64,000 nucleotides of DNA. It comes from Ariolimax columbianus (taxonomy: Eukaryota; Mollusca; Gastropoda; Stylommatophora; Arionidae). The translations under genes and the position numbers were made by a program. A model generated the notes under the pieces. The model did not search any database. It saw nothing but the letters and a program-made list of their open reading frames with translations, and was not told the origin of the DNA. Positions 1-10,574 of the stretch are shown here, in pieces. Every line of letters begins with the position of its first letter. Position 1 is the stretch's first letter. The stretch covers positions 4,765,430 through 4,829,429 of the forward strand of contig JAVGWX010000012.1 of assembly GCA_036924085.1 (NCBI GenBank). The letters are read 5' to 3'.

Positions 1-179
1 GTTTCGGGGATAGTCATCCAATAACAATTAGTTGAGAGTAGTTACAAATTAGAGTGATGGCTAAGTCAGACAACCAACAAAAGACCATTGGACGACCATG
101 TTGTTATTATAGAGTTTAAAATACTCTGCAACGATGAACTCAAAGAGACTGGCTGGTAAAAAAGCTGAGAGGCTGTCAG

Positions 180-1176
180 GAGTGAGAGTGAGTGAGTTTG
201 CAGGGTGACTGGATCTTCATACACCTCGAGTTTTGGCCAGTGCTCTATAGGTGTTTATGTTGGATACCCTGTGAACAACAAGAGATCTGAATGTGTGTCG
301 TATGTGTAGGATACTTTGTGAACAGATTGTATCTGAATGCATGGATCGCCTGATTGAAGGCGATCTGATTGTATGTGAATGTACAAATCGACTTGAGTAC
401 GTGATCACAAGATCTGATTATAATTGATGTGATTGCTTGATCATACGTGAACCGATTGTATGTGAATGGGCAGATCACCTGATTGAAAGAGATCTGATTA
501 TGTGTGAATGTACAGATCGACTGAGTACGTGATCACAAGTGAGTATGTGATCTGATTATAATTGACGTGATCTAATTGCACGTGAATGTACAGATCAGCT
601 GATTAAAAGTGATCTGACTATATGTGAATGCACAGATCAGCTGATTAAAAGTGATCTGACTATATGTGAATGCACAGATCAGCTGATTAAAAGTGATCTG
701 ACTATATGTGAATGCACAGATCAGCTGATTAAAAGTGATCTGACTATATGTGAATGCACAGATCAGCTGATTAAAAGTGATCTGACTATATGTGAATGCA
801 CAGATCAGCTGATTAAAAGTGATCTGACTATATGTGAATGCACAGAACGACTGATTAAAAGTGATCTGACTATATGTGAATGCACAGAACGACTGATTAA
901 AAGTGATCTGACTACTTGTGAATGCACAGAACGACTGATTAAAAGTGATCTGACTATATGTGAATGCACAGATCAGCTGATTAAAAGTGATCTGACTATA
1001 TGTGAATGCACAGAACGACTGATTAAAAGTGATCTGACTATATGTGAATGCACAGATCAGCTGATTAAAAGTGATCTGACTATATGTGAATGCACAGAAC
1101 GACTGAGTACGTAATCCAATTGTGAGGATGAGTTTGTGATTGTGTGCAAATAAGGGAGTGCAGTGACAAGAATTTG
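180..1176 (+). repeat. LTR-like interspersed repeat, left part, with 42-bp minisatellite
   Basis: Sequence from about 190 (GGGTGACTGGATC, then GAGTTTTGGCCAGT) is a diverged relative of 41935-42300, so this is a dispersed family. From 592 to about 1116 it is expanded into about 12.5 copies of a 42-bp unit beginning GATCAGCTGATTAAAAGTGA. The units come in two variants (AGATCAGCTG or AGAACGACTG). Positions 459-1176 recur at 9026-9533. Confidence 0.75.
459..1176 (+). repeat. Left copy of long direct repeat flanking the rDNA-LINE insert
   Basis: It begins TATGTGAATGGGCAG and ends GACAAGAATTTG. Outside the array it is base-for-base the same as 9026-9533. The length difference (718 against 508) is exactly 210 = 5 x 42, all within the minisatellite. 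Confidence 0.88.
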
Positions 1177-1807
1177 GGGTAGTTGTCTCGCCGCAGCGAC
1201 TCAATTTCAACCAGTGTTCGTAAAGCGATCTCAGTCCCGCCAGGCGGAGCGATAGCGCGGGCTTGCGGAAAACGCTCGCCTGCCTTTCCCCGTAGTGCGA
1301 ATTGGGTGCGGTTTGTGGTAGTGGCTCCTCCACCGAGGTGCGTTAGTCTGGTCCGTATCAGGAAACGTGGTCCGTCCGTGGTGATTTATCTAAGGCTTAT
1401 AGCAGAGCTCGACAGTACGTCTCGCTGGTGGTCCGACTCTCGCAAAGAGCTTGTGACCGGCAAATGGAAAGCAGGAATCGTTGCCTCGAGGCCCTGCGTT
1501 CTCCCTACGGAGAAGGGCAGGCCGGCAGGCCAAATTGTGTCTCTAGTCCCAGTGAAATTCGTCGCCGAGGTCGTTGGGATCCGTTCTGCACAGAGCGCTG
1601 CCATCCCTCCTCGAGCGAGCCCGGTCGGTCGGTCGTCTGGTGCGTGTGGGAGGCCCCTGTCAGGCGGTCCTAGGTCGACGGAGTGAGGGACGGGTGGAAC
1701 AACCATCCGTCCGTCCCGTCAGTCGGTCCCTGCGGCCGTCCCAGTGAGGCTTTTTACACACCCTTCCTCCGCCGACCGGTGTGTGCTGTACGTACGTCTC
1801 CGACAGA
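1177..1807 (+). other. GC-rich pre-rRNA leader (5' external transcribed spacer), left end uncertain
   Basis: GC-rich sequence with GGTCCGTCCGTGG and GTCGGTCGGTCGTC runs directly into the 18S 5' end, as an external transcribed spacer should. The first 160 bases (1177-1340) may be something else. They contain CCCGCCAGGCGGAGCGATAG at 1236, a motif that recurs with a two-base deletion near the start of the LINE ORF at 5193. ORFs across this segment are not credible genes. Confidence 0.6.
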
Positions 1808-2974
1808 TATCTGGTTGATCCTGCCAGTAGTCATATGCTTGTCTCAAAGATTAAGCCATGCATGTCTAAGTTCACACTGTCTCACGGTGAAACCGCGAAT
1901 GGCTCATTAAATCAGTCGAGGTTCCTTAGATGACACGATCCTACTTGGATAACTGTGGCAATTCTAGAGCTAATACATGCTTACCAAGCTCCGACCCTCG
2001 CGGACTGAGCGCTTTTATTAGTTCAAAACCAATCGTCGTTTCCCCTCGCGGGGTTGCGGCGTCCCCACTGGTGACTCTGGATAACTTTGTGCTGATCGCA
2101 TAGCCTCATGTGCCGGCGACGCATCTTTCAAATGTCTGCCCTATCAAATGTCGATGGTACGTGACATGCCTACCATGTTTGTAACGGGTAACGGGGAATC
2201 AGGGTTCGATTCCGGAGAGGGAGCATGAGAAACGGCTACCACATCCAAGGAAGGCAGCAGGCGCGCAACTTACCCACTCCCGGCACGGGGAGGTAGTGAC
2301 GAAAAATAACAATACGGGACTCTTTCGAGGCCCCGTAATTGGAATGAGTACACTTTAAACCCTTTAACGAGGATCTATTGGAGGGCAAGTCTGGTGCCAG
2401 CAGCCGCGGTAATTCCAGCTCCAATAGCGTATATTAAAGTTGTTGCAGTTAAAAAGCTCGTAGTTGGATCTCAGGCGCAGGCGGGCGGTCCGGCTCACGC
2501 CGGTTCACTGCCCGTTGTCTCCTGCCCTACCATCTGCCGGCTCTCTCCCACGGGTGCTCTTCGCTGAGCGTCCTGGGTGGCCGGCGCGTTTACTTTGAAA
2601 AAATTAGAGTGTTCAAAGCAGGCCTCGGCTGCCTGAATAATGGTGCATGGAATAATGGAATAGGACCTCGGTTCTATTTTGTTGGTTTTCGGAACTGGAG
2701 GTAATGATTAACAGGGACAAACGGGGGCATTCGTATTGCGGCGTTAGAGGTGAAATTCTTGGATCGCCGCAAGACGAGCTACTGCGAAAGCATTTGTCAA
2801 GAATGTTTTCATTAATCAAGAACGAAAGTCAGAGGCGCGAAGACGATCAGATACCGTCGTAGTTCTGACCATAAACGATGCCGACTAGCGATCCGCAGGA
2901 GTTGCTTCGATGACTCTGCGGGCAGCTTCCGGGAAACCAAAGTGTTTGGGTTCCGGGGGAAGTATGGTTGCAAA

Positions 2975-3023
<49 letters not shown>

Positions 3024-3464
3024 GCGGCTTAATTTGACTCAACACGGGAAAACTCACCCGGTCCGGACACTGTAAGGATTGACAGATTGATAGCTCTTTC
3101 TTGATTCGGTGGGTGGTGGTGCATGGCCGTTCTTAGTTGGTGGAGCGATTTGTCTGGTTAATTCCGATAACGAACGAGACTCTAGCCTATTAAATAGTTC
3201 GCCGGTCCCTCGATGCGCCGGCGCAACTTCTTAGAGGGACGAGTGGCGTTTAGCCACACGAGATTGAGCAATAACAGGTCTGTGATGCCCTTAGATGTCC
3301 GGGGCCGCACGCGCGCTACACTGAAGGAATCAGCGTGGATGCCTCCCTGGCCCGAAAGGGTTGGGAAACCCGTTGAATCTCCTTCGTGCTAGGGATTGGG
3401 GCTTGTAATTCTTCCCCATGAACGAGGAATTCCCAGTAAGCGCGAGTCATAAGCTCGCGTTGAT

Positions 3465-3503
<39 letters not shown>

Positions 3504-3550
3504 TCGATTGAGCGGTTCAGTGAGGGCCTCGGATTGGTCTCGGTCTACTC
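1808..3550 (+). rRNA. 18S rRNA gene, 3'-truncated
   Basis: The 5' end TATCTGGTTGATCCTGCCAG is the universal 18S start. Landmark segments follow in order: CAGCAGCCGCGGTAATTCCA near 2400, AGGTGAAATTCTTGG near 2750, GGAATTGACGGAAGGGCACC at 2988, and TACACACCGCCCGTCGC at 3482. The gene stops within the last helices, about 3540-3550. The final roughly 100 bases are missing, including the terminal AGGTGAACCTGCGGAAGG, and LINE sequence follows. The retained part looks undamaged. No ITS, 5.8S or 28S follows. It is therefore one displaced fragment, probably non-functional, rather than part of an rDNA array. Confidence 0.93.
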
Positions 3551-4150
3551 TTCTGGGGTCTAATATTGAACTGGTGCTGGACTTAGACCCCCAAAATTCT
3601 GGGGTTATGCCCCCTGTGGCCCGGTTTTGTCTGCATCCAGTGTTTGATAAAGGAATTGACGGAAGAGCACTATCAGGAGTGGAGCCTGAGACCTAAGTTA
3701 ATTTAACACGCCAATACTGCAGAATGACTACCAAAAGTACACCTTCGTGGGGTCTAATAGAGAACATGTGCTGGAATTAGACCCTCGAAAATCTGGGACT
3801 ACCCCCTAAGAAACTTGATTGTCTCGCTAAGGGAATTGACGGAAGGGCACCACCAGGTGTGGAACCTGCGGCTTAATTTGACTGAACACGCCAATACTGT
3901 AGAACAACTGACAAATCGAGAGCACTGCCGTTTGGGTCTAATAATGAACGTACGCTGGTATTAGACTCACGGATGACAAGTCAGCTCTCAAACACTCAAA
4001 TGAAAGAACGCTACGGAAATCGTGTTTAACTCCGCAGAAACCGCAGATTTCAAATACCTGGTCATTGACAAACAAAAGCCCTCAATAAATTCGTCTGACC
4101 AAATAGTGAACGGGTGCTGGAAATAGATCATCTGAAGACAGGTCAGTTTT
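3551..4150 (+). repeat. LINE 5' tandem units: hairpins plus 18S-derived segments
   Basis: Four hairpin-like units share the loop consensus NGAACNNGTGCTGG. The stems are 3555-3563/3583-3591 (9 bp), 3750-3758/3776-3784 (9 bp) and 3934-3943/3959-3968 (10 bp with one G-T); the fourth, near 4100-4135, is degenerate. Between the first three lie two diverged copies (3648-3710 and 3829-3890) of the 18S segment at 2985-3047, each followed by CGCCAATACTG. Confidence 0.8.
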
Positions 4151-5092
4151 ACCCTACAAATGACAGGGCGTTGCTACGGAAAACCAGCTCAAATCGAGAG
4201 GAGCCGCAGACACTTTGGTTCACGTACCAGGCTGATAAGCCAAGGGCGCGAGGCTACCATGTGGGGGATTACGGCCGAACCCTTGTAAGCCGCAATCCCG
4301 CCCAAAATCTCAGCACCACTGCAATGGGAGGCTCCTACATGCTCGGGACCTAGGGCTTGCGCCCCAGCCCTATCAGGTAGAGCCACAGTAAGAGGTCCTT
4401 GCCGTCCGCCAATCAAAGCGGGCGGACAACTGCTCGATACTCACCCTATACGGCGTTGGGGTGCGAAAACACAAACCAAAGACTTAGTACCTGGTCGGGG
4501 TGTCGAAAACAGTAGAGCAGCCACCTCACTGTGAACTGTCAAGACTCAACCACTGACCATGAGAGTTGTCTGCACATCAGGCGAACAACATCTCTGTGAC
4601 ATTACCAGGCTTGTCCCCTGGCTGAATGCACTCCGGCTACGATATCTACCTCTGTACGTTATCAGCCATATAACTATCATACTGGACGCAGAAGAGATGC
4701 AGACCAGCGGACATTGCACACCTGCCCCACTGTGTCAACACCCCAGGTGGCGGGGAATGCTAGGCGTACCATCCCTGCATAGAAGCCAAGAAAATAAAGG
4801 GAAAAAGAGATACCCCACTCACATGCAAATGCTACGTTTCTGGCAGGACGTGACGATCCTGGGATACAGACACACTGGACTGCCTCTCTTCCGGGTAAAC
4901 CAGTCCATCTCATATATCATCACATATCATCATTGCACCCTATAGACACGACTAGTGAAGACTCGATAGTCTGGTAAGACAACTTCCATAAGAGAGAAAA
5001 CTCTGATCGTAAACAACTGCTGCCTTGCAGATAGGCTGGGGACAGCCAAAGGCTAAGGAGGGCATCCCTACAGAAACGCCTGTTGAAATCGG

Positions 5093-8000
5093 ATGCACGG
5101 GGCCGCAAGCCTAACAAAACAGTGCAACGTAAATCACAGTATGATGGCAGTAAAACCTATTAGAAAAACGTATGGCGCTCATCCTGAGGAGACCCGCCAG
5201 GCAGCGATAGCGCCGGGCCTCACGCCTCGAAGGGGCCCACCCTTGACTACTGGTGGTCACCCACCCATGTGTCGTGGAGTCAAGGCACATGGCTATGGGG
5301 CAACGTCTATTGGCCAAAACCTCAAGACCCTCAAAATACTACAGTGGAATGCGGAGGGAGTCATTAACAAAAAACTTTCCCTAACACACCACCTGCATGA
5401 AGGTAAGATTGACGTGGCATGTATCCAGGAAACGCACCTCAACAATAACCACAAATTCTCAATCAGAGGATATCAGACCTTCCGTCTAGATAGAGAAGGC
5501 CACAAAGGAGGGGTCCTGATACTGACCAGAAACAGCATACCGAGTAGCGCGGTACCTGTCAATCACACCGGACAAGCAGAAATTGTAGGAGTTGACATAA
5601 TGGCTAAAGAGACGAAGCTCCGCATTTTCAATCTGTACGGACCACCAAACAGAGACCTATCGCTCTCGAGTATGGAGGTCAGAGACTCCAACTGCATAGT
5701 AGTTGGAGATTTCAACAGCCACTCGGAGAGATGGGGATACTCTGACACAGACAGTAGAGGTGACGAAGTGGAAGATTGGGAGATAGATGCAAATCTCTCC
5801 CTAATCAATAGGCCGGAGGATAGCCCTAGCTTCTATTCAAGAACATGGCATACCACCTCGACTCCAGATTTGGCCTTCTCCACACAGGACATACACTATA
5901 AAATAGACCGCCAGGTGCTAAACCAACTGGCAGGTAGCGACCACAGGCCGATCAGGCTAACCATTGACATGGAAGTAGGCCCACAGGAAACAAAACCGCT
6001 CCCACGTTGGAATTACAAACGAGCCGACTGGGACAGATTTGCAATCCTGACAGATGGGCTGTATGAAACCATCAACACACGAAACACCAAAATGAAGCCC
6101 ATGGTGGAGAGCCTAAGCAAGGCAATAATGCAAGCCGCCACTGAAACCATCCCAAGAGGAGCTAGGAAAAACTATAAGCCCTACTGGAATGATGAGTTAC
6201 AGAAAGTGGAAGATGCAGTAACAAATGCTAGGAACATGGCAGAACGAGAAAAATCCATGGAGGCAAACATCGCCCTCAAAGCCGCCGCGGCGAAGTACAA
6301 ACACACTCTCAAGCAAACAGCAAGAGAAAGTTGGAAAAATAAAACGGAAAGCCTGAACCTGGACAAAGAAGGGAACAAGCTATGGAAGCTAGTCAGAGCC
6401 ATGAATGACGAAACCCCGTCAAATAAACAAATTACTATCAAGCAGGGCGAGAACTTGATCACAGGTAAGAAAGCCGCAAACGCCTTTGTCGATCACTATG
6501 CCAGAGCAAACCACATCGAGGTCCCTGCAGATAAGCATACAGACATTAGCGAAGAGCTAAAGGGACACGAAAACATAAATACGGCTCCTGAAGAGCACAT
6601 GATGGCCAAACTAACAATGCGCGAAATGGAAGAGGCTATGAGAACACTAAAGAAAAGGAAATCTCCCGGAAAAGACGGGATAACAAACGAAATGCTGATG
6701 GGGCTGGGCCAAACAGCGAAGAAGAAACTACTATCAGTCCTGAACCAAAGCTGGAAAAGGGGTATTGTACCCCAGGCATGGAAAGATGCAATACTGGTAC
6801 CAGTACCAAAAACAGGGAAGGACAAAACAGATCCAAATGGATACAGGCCCATTAGCCTACTGAGCTGTGTCGGCAAGCTGATGGAACGGATGATAAACAC
6901 CAGACTGATGTGGCATCTGGAAGAAAAACGAATACTAATTCCACAGCAAGCCGGCTTTAGACAGCACAGATCCACTGAGGACCAGGTCATCCTCATAGCC
7001 CAGGAGATAGAAGATGCCTACCAGGCACAGAAACACACAGTAGCTGTTTGGGTGGATCTGGAAAAGGCATTTGACAAAGTCTGGAAGGATGGACTTAGAG
7101 TCAAGCTAAGAAGAAGTGATGTCTGTGGGAAGATGTACAAGTGGATCAACCACTACCTCAAACAAAGAACGGCCAGAGTCCAAGTACAAGGGCAGATGAG
7201 CAAAAAGGTGACACTCGAGCAGGGAGTACCCCAAGGGGGAGTATTGTCACCCACACTCTTCCTGGTATATATAAACGATATTACAGAGAATATACCAAGA
7301 AGAGTCCATAGCTCAATGTTTGCAGACGATCTGGCTATGTGGACCTCTGAAAAGAATCTCACCATAGCAAGAAATCGGATGCAGACGGCCCTAACATCGC
7401 TGGAAGAGTGGGCGAACTCATGGCTGGTCAAAATAAACGAGGAGAAAACCACGTGCACAATATTCTCGCTCTCATTAAAACCCCAAAGTACCAAATTAAG
7501 TCTGAATGGCAAAATCCTGCAGCCAAACGACAACCCAACCTATCTGGGAGTCACATTTGATCGGCGCATGACATGGAAAAGTCAGATTGAGAGAAACCGA
7601 ATGAAAGCCAGAGAAAGAATGGCGATCATGAGGAAACTTGCTGGCACAAGCTGGGGAGCAGACGAAGGCATACTAAAGAAACTGTACACTGGAAGAGTGA
7701 GACCAGTTCTCGAGTATGGCATTGCGGCATGGACAACCGCAGCGAAGGCGAACTTCGATAAAGTTAACAAACTTCAAAACCAAGCCATGAGAATTATAAC
7801 AGGTGGCATGAAGTCAACGCCAATTGTAGAACTTGAAAAGATTACAAAATTGCAATCCATGACCGATAGAAGAGACTGCAGAGCCCAGCTGCAGTCAGAG
7901 AAACTCAGAAGACTGACGGACCATCCAATGTACCAGAGACTAAACAATTTGGGAAATGGGAAACTAAAGCGGAGAAACTTTGCAGAAATAGCCAAAGCAA

Positions 8001-9001
8001 AGATGCACGAAGATCCCATAAACGCACTAACAACACCAAAACCCATCACTACTGTACGAAAACCTACTTGGAGGCAGGATATATTTCCAGAGGTGGTAGA
8101 AAATATACCAGGTATCGCAAACAAAAACTGCCAGAGTGAAAAAGAAAGGAGAGACACTACCCTAAGCTTCATAACGAAAAGCTACCCAAGCATGGACTGG
8201 ACCCATGCATACACCGACGGTTCTGTAACAAACACTACACAGAACGGAGGGGCAGGAGCATTCCTGAACCTACCAAATGGCAGAAAAATAACACTGTCAT
8301 TCGCTACTGGTAAGTACACAAGCAATTTCAGAGCAGAGGCAGAGGCACTGAGGGCGGCAGTGGAAGAAATGGTAACACACAGTGAAAATGAGAGCCATAT
8401 AGTCCTGCTGACAGATGCTCTCGAAGTAGTCACAGCGCTAAAAAGCCAGAAAAACACTGAGCTTAATGACTTAAGAGCAGCACTCTGCAAACTGTGCCAG
8501 CAGTCCGCACCAAAAAGGGTAGTGGTACAGTGGGTTCCGTCACACTGCAACATCCAAGGCAACGAGGAGGCAGACAGACTGGCAAAAGAAGGTGCAAGGC
8601 TACCACAAACAGATACCAGTATGACGTACGAAGAGTCAAAACGGCTTATCAAAGCCAGATACATGACCAAATGGGAAACCGAACATACTAGTTACACCAA
8701 AAACGATGCCTATTACCAGTTGAACCGAAGAGAGCAGGTCGTTGTCTTCAGACTTCGCACTGGCCACAACAGACTGAGGTACCACCTATTCAACAAATTG
8801 AAGATAGGGTGTACCGACGAATGCCCGTGCGGTACTGGTAAAATGACCACTGAACATCTGCTGCAGAACTGCCCGACATACGAGGATCAGAGAGAGCAGA
8901 TGTGGCCATTGCCAGTGGAACTGCAAGACAAGCTCTATGGTAGTGGCGAGAGTCTCAGGATGACCGCCGCTTTTTTCGAGAAAATAATGGTTACTGTCTG
9001 A
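5093..9001 (+). CDS. LINE polyprotein: EEP endonuclease, reverse transcriptase, RNase H, zinc knuckle
   Basis: 1302 codons without a stop. The exonuclease-endonuclease-phosphatase domain is at about 81-290 (QWNAEG with Asn86, QETHL with Glu113, GDFNSH at 205-210, SDHRPI at 282-287). The reverse transcriptase is at about 520-850, with GYRPISLL at 583, QAGFR, and the catalytic FADD at 743-746. RNase H starts at about 1037 (YTDGSV with Asp1042, then FRAEAEAL, LLTDAL and NEEADRLAKEG). A Cys-rich knuckle (CPCGTGKMTTEHLLQNCP) lies near the C-terminus. All catalytic residues are present. It would nick target DNA and reverse-transcribe its own RNA. The true start could be the Met at 5093 or one of the next Met codons (residues 17, 18). 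Confidence 0.88.
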   Translation: MHGAASLTKQCNVNHSMMAVKPIRKTYGAHPEETRQAAIAPGLTPRRGPPLTTGGHPPMCRGVKAHGYGATSIGQNLKTLKILQWNAEGVINKKLSLTHHLHEGKIDVACIQETHLNNNHKFSIRGYQTFRLDREGHKGGVLILTRNSIPSSAVPVNHTGQAEIVGVDIMAKETKLRIFNLYGPPNRDLSLSSMEVRDSNCIVVGDFNSHSERWGYSDTDSRGDEVEDWEIDANLSLINRPEDSPSFYSRTWHTTSTPDLAFSTQDIHYKIDRQVLNQLAGSDHRPIRLTIDMEVGPQETKPLPRWNYKRADWDRFAILTDGLYETINTRNTKMKPMVESLSKAIMQAATETIPRGARKNYKPYWNDELQKVEDAVTNARNMAEREKSMEANIALKAAAAKYKHTLKQTARESWKNKTESLNLDKEGNKLWKLVRAMNDETPSNKQITIKQGENLITGKKAANAFVDHYARANHIEVPADKHTDISEELKGHENINTAPEEHMMAKLTMREMEEAMRTLKKRKSPGKDGITNEMLMGLGQTAKKKLLSVLNQSWKRGIVPQAWKDAILVPVPKTGKDKTDPNGYRPISLLSCVGKLMERMINTRLMWHLEEKRILIPQQAGFRQHRSTEDQVILIAQEIEDAYQAQKHTVAVWVDLEKAFDKVWKDGLRVKLRRSDVCGKMYKWINHYLKQRTARVQVQGQMSKKVTLEQGVPQGGVLSPTLFLVYINDITENIPRRVHSSMFADDLAMWTSEKNLTIARNRMQTALTSLEEWANSWLVKINEEKTTCTIFSLSLKPQSTKLSLNGKILQPNDNPTYLGVTFDRRMTWKSQIERNRMKARERMAIMRKLAGTSWGADEGILKKLYTGRVRPVLEYGIAAWTTAAKANFDKVNKLQNQAMRIITGGMKSTPIVELEKITKLQSMTDRRDCRAQLQSEKLRRLTDHPMYQRLNNLGNGKLKRRNFAEIAKAKMHEDPINALTTPKPITTVRKPTWRQDIFPEVVENIPGIANKNCQSEKERRDTTLSFITKSYPSMDWTHAYTDGSVTNTTQNGGAGAFLNLPNGRKITLSFATGKYTSNFRAEAEALRAAVEEMVTHSENESHIVLLTDALEVVTALKSQKNTELNDLRAALCKLCQQSAPKRVVVQWVPSHCNIQGNEEADRLAKEGARLPQTDTSMTYEESKRLIKARYMTKWETEHTSYTKNDAYYQLNRREQVVVFRLRTGHNRLRYHLFNKLKIGCTDECPCGTGKMTTEHLLQNCPTYEDQREQMWPLPVELQDKLYGSGESLRMTAAFFEKIMVTV

Positions 9002-9025
9002 CTGCGTACGCAGAAGAAGAAGAAG

Positions 9026-9533
9026 TATGTGAATGGGCAGATCACCTGATTGAAAGAGATCTGATTATGTGTGAATGTACAGATCGACTGAGTACGTGAT
9101 CACAAGTGAGTATGTGATCTGATTATAATTGACGTGATCTAATTGCACGTGAATGTACAGATCAGCTGATTAAAAGTGATCTGACTATATGTGAATGCAC
9201 AGATCAGCTGATTAAAAGTGATCTGACTATATGTGAATGCACAGATCAGCTGATTAAAAGTGATCTGACTATATGTGAATGCACAGAACGACTGATTAAA
9301 AGTGATCTGACTATATGTGAATGCACAGAACGACTGATTAAAAGTGATCTGACTACTTGTGAATGCACAGAACGACTGATTAAAAGTGATCTGACTATAT
9401 GTGAATGCACAGATCAGCTGATTAAAAGTGATCTGACTATATGTGAATGCACAGAACGACTGAGTACGTAATCCAATTGTGAGGATGAGTTTGTGATTGT
9501 GTGCAAATAAGGGAGTGCAGTGACAAGAATTTG
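9026..9533 (+). repeat. Right copy of long direct repeat flanking the rDNA-LINE insert
   Basis: It starts immediately after the GAA-rich tail of the LINE with TATGTGAATGGGCAG and ends GACAAGAATTTG. The variant order of the 42-bp units is a subset of the left copy (three D, three E, one D, one terminal E). This is what a target-site duplication plus array slippage would leave. Confidence 0.88.
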
Positions 9534-9806
9534 AGTTATGTAGTTTGGGGGAAATATATAAATCCCCTTAAATAATGTTCAGGTCTCAGAGAACCACTTT
9601 CCCCTTAAATAATGTTCAGGTTTCAGGAAACCACTTTCCCCTTAAATAATGTTCAGGTATCAGAGAACCACTTTCCCCTTAAATAATATTCAGGTATCAG
9701 GGAACCACTTTCCCCTTAAATAATATTCAGGTATCAGGGAACCACTTTCCCCTTAAATAATGTTCAGGTCTCAGAGAACCACTATTCCCTTTAAATAATT
9801 TGCAGG
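9534..9806 (+). repeat. 37-bp tandem repeat, about 6.5 copies
   Basis: Unit begins CCCCTTAAATAATGTTCAGG and continues with TATCAGAGAACCACTTT; the array spans about 9565-9806. It directly follows the right flanking repeat. Confidence 0.85.
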
Positions 9807-10574
9807 TCTTAATGAACACCTCCACCATTGAAACAATTGTTAGATTCATTGAATCAACCATCAAAATGTATTTTACCTATAGATCAAAGTTTGTTTCTGG
9901 GATCAGACAATTGTGAACACAATAATCTAATAGTCTTTGTCCTTTCAATTAATTTTGTCAAACTATCTACACAACAAAGAAATGTAATGGCAACGTCAAA
10001 TATTGAAATGACCTAAAAAATAATTATAGGTCAAAACAGTATGCGAAAATATAGTCCATTCATTATGGACAGATATGCAGCTATGCTTGATGTCTGCCCA
10101 CAATTGTTAGTTCTGTTTTTTAAATGACATTTTTATTTTGTTCAAAAGTGATCCCTTGTGAAATGGCAAGAGACCTTTCATTGAGCCCTATGAACAATAG
10201 TTAAGATAATATATCCTAATTGTATGACCACTCTGACACAATGTATACTGAAATATAATTGTTATGCAATCTGTTATTGACATGGTTATCATAGGGACCT
10301 TCTACATAAACAACAGTTCAGAGTATACAAAACGGTTGCACATAGCTGACTTAGCCAAAAATGAAAATAAGACGAGGCTGTGGTGGTACTGTGGATTAAA
10401 AGGAAGGGTACAATAACATGGATAGGTATGGTTCAGATAACAAGTTTGAACAAAACCAAGAAGGAAACCTACGACATGGAAAAAAGGTCTTCACTAAGGA
10501 CAACGGACATAAGATGAACTAACACAGCACTTGTCACTCTATGACTGAAGTCTAAGACTAAACTCGCTACTTAC
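9807..10574. other. Intron sequence, nothing recognised
   Basis: AT-rich unique-looking sequence on the 3' side of the last HDDC3-like exon in the window. No element ends, RNA gene or coding similarity was found. The next HDDC3-like exon was looked for here and not found. Confidence 0.5.

Larger units (their letters stand above)
3551..9025 (+). mobile_element. Full-length I-like LINE (family A, copy A1)
   Basis: Order: a 1.5-kb 5' region with tandem hairpin and 18S-derived units, one long ORF (5093-9001), then GTCTGACTGCGTACGCAG and a (GAA)n tail. Six shorter copies in the window end with the same GCGTACG-(GAA)n tail. Combining an EEP endonuclease, reverse transcriptase and RNase H is typical of I-group elements such as molluscan nimbus; the clade is inferred. 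No upstream gag-like ORF1 was recognised. The ORF is undamaged, so this copy is young. Confidence 0.85.

Noticed and set aside
592..1116. CRISPR-like array
   Set aside because: Units are contiguous without spacers, the genome is eukaryotic and no cas genes exist. The same holds for all the other arrays.
572..1333. 253-codon minus-strand ORF with a repeated Phe/Thr/Gln-rich period
   Set aside because: The period is the 42-bp minisatellite (14 codons) read through, and it runs across the border into the rDNA leader. No domain and no start context.
1808..3550. Several ORFs inside the 18S gene (for example 3418-3696)
   Set aside because: They overlap universally conserved rRNA sequence; shadows only.
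3551..4150. HDV-like or hammerhead ribozyme at the LINE 5' end
   Set aside because: Simple hairpins are seen, but neither the CUGAUGA/GAAA core nor a convincing double pseudoknot could be traced by eye.
5093..9001. Retrovirus-like pol gene
   Set aside because: No protease, integrase or LTRs; the EEP endonuclease and GAA tail identify a non-LTR retrotransposon.
1808..9025. Site-specific rDNA (R-type) LINE insertion in a normal rDNA unit
   Set aside because: No 18S 3' end, ITS or 28S follows the LINE, the flanks are a dispersed repeat, and other copies of the family lie outside rDNA with unrelated target sites. A former rDNA residence of the parent copy remains possible.
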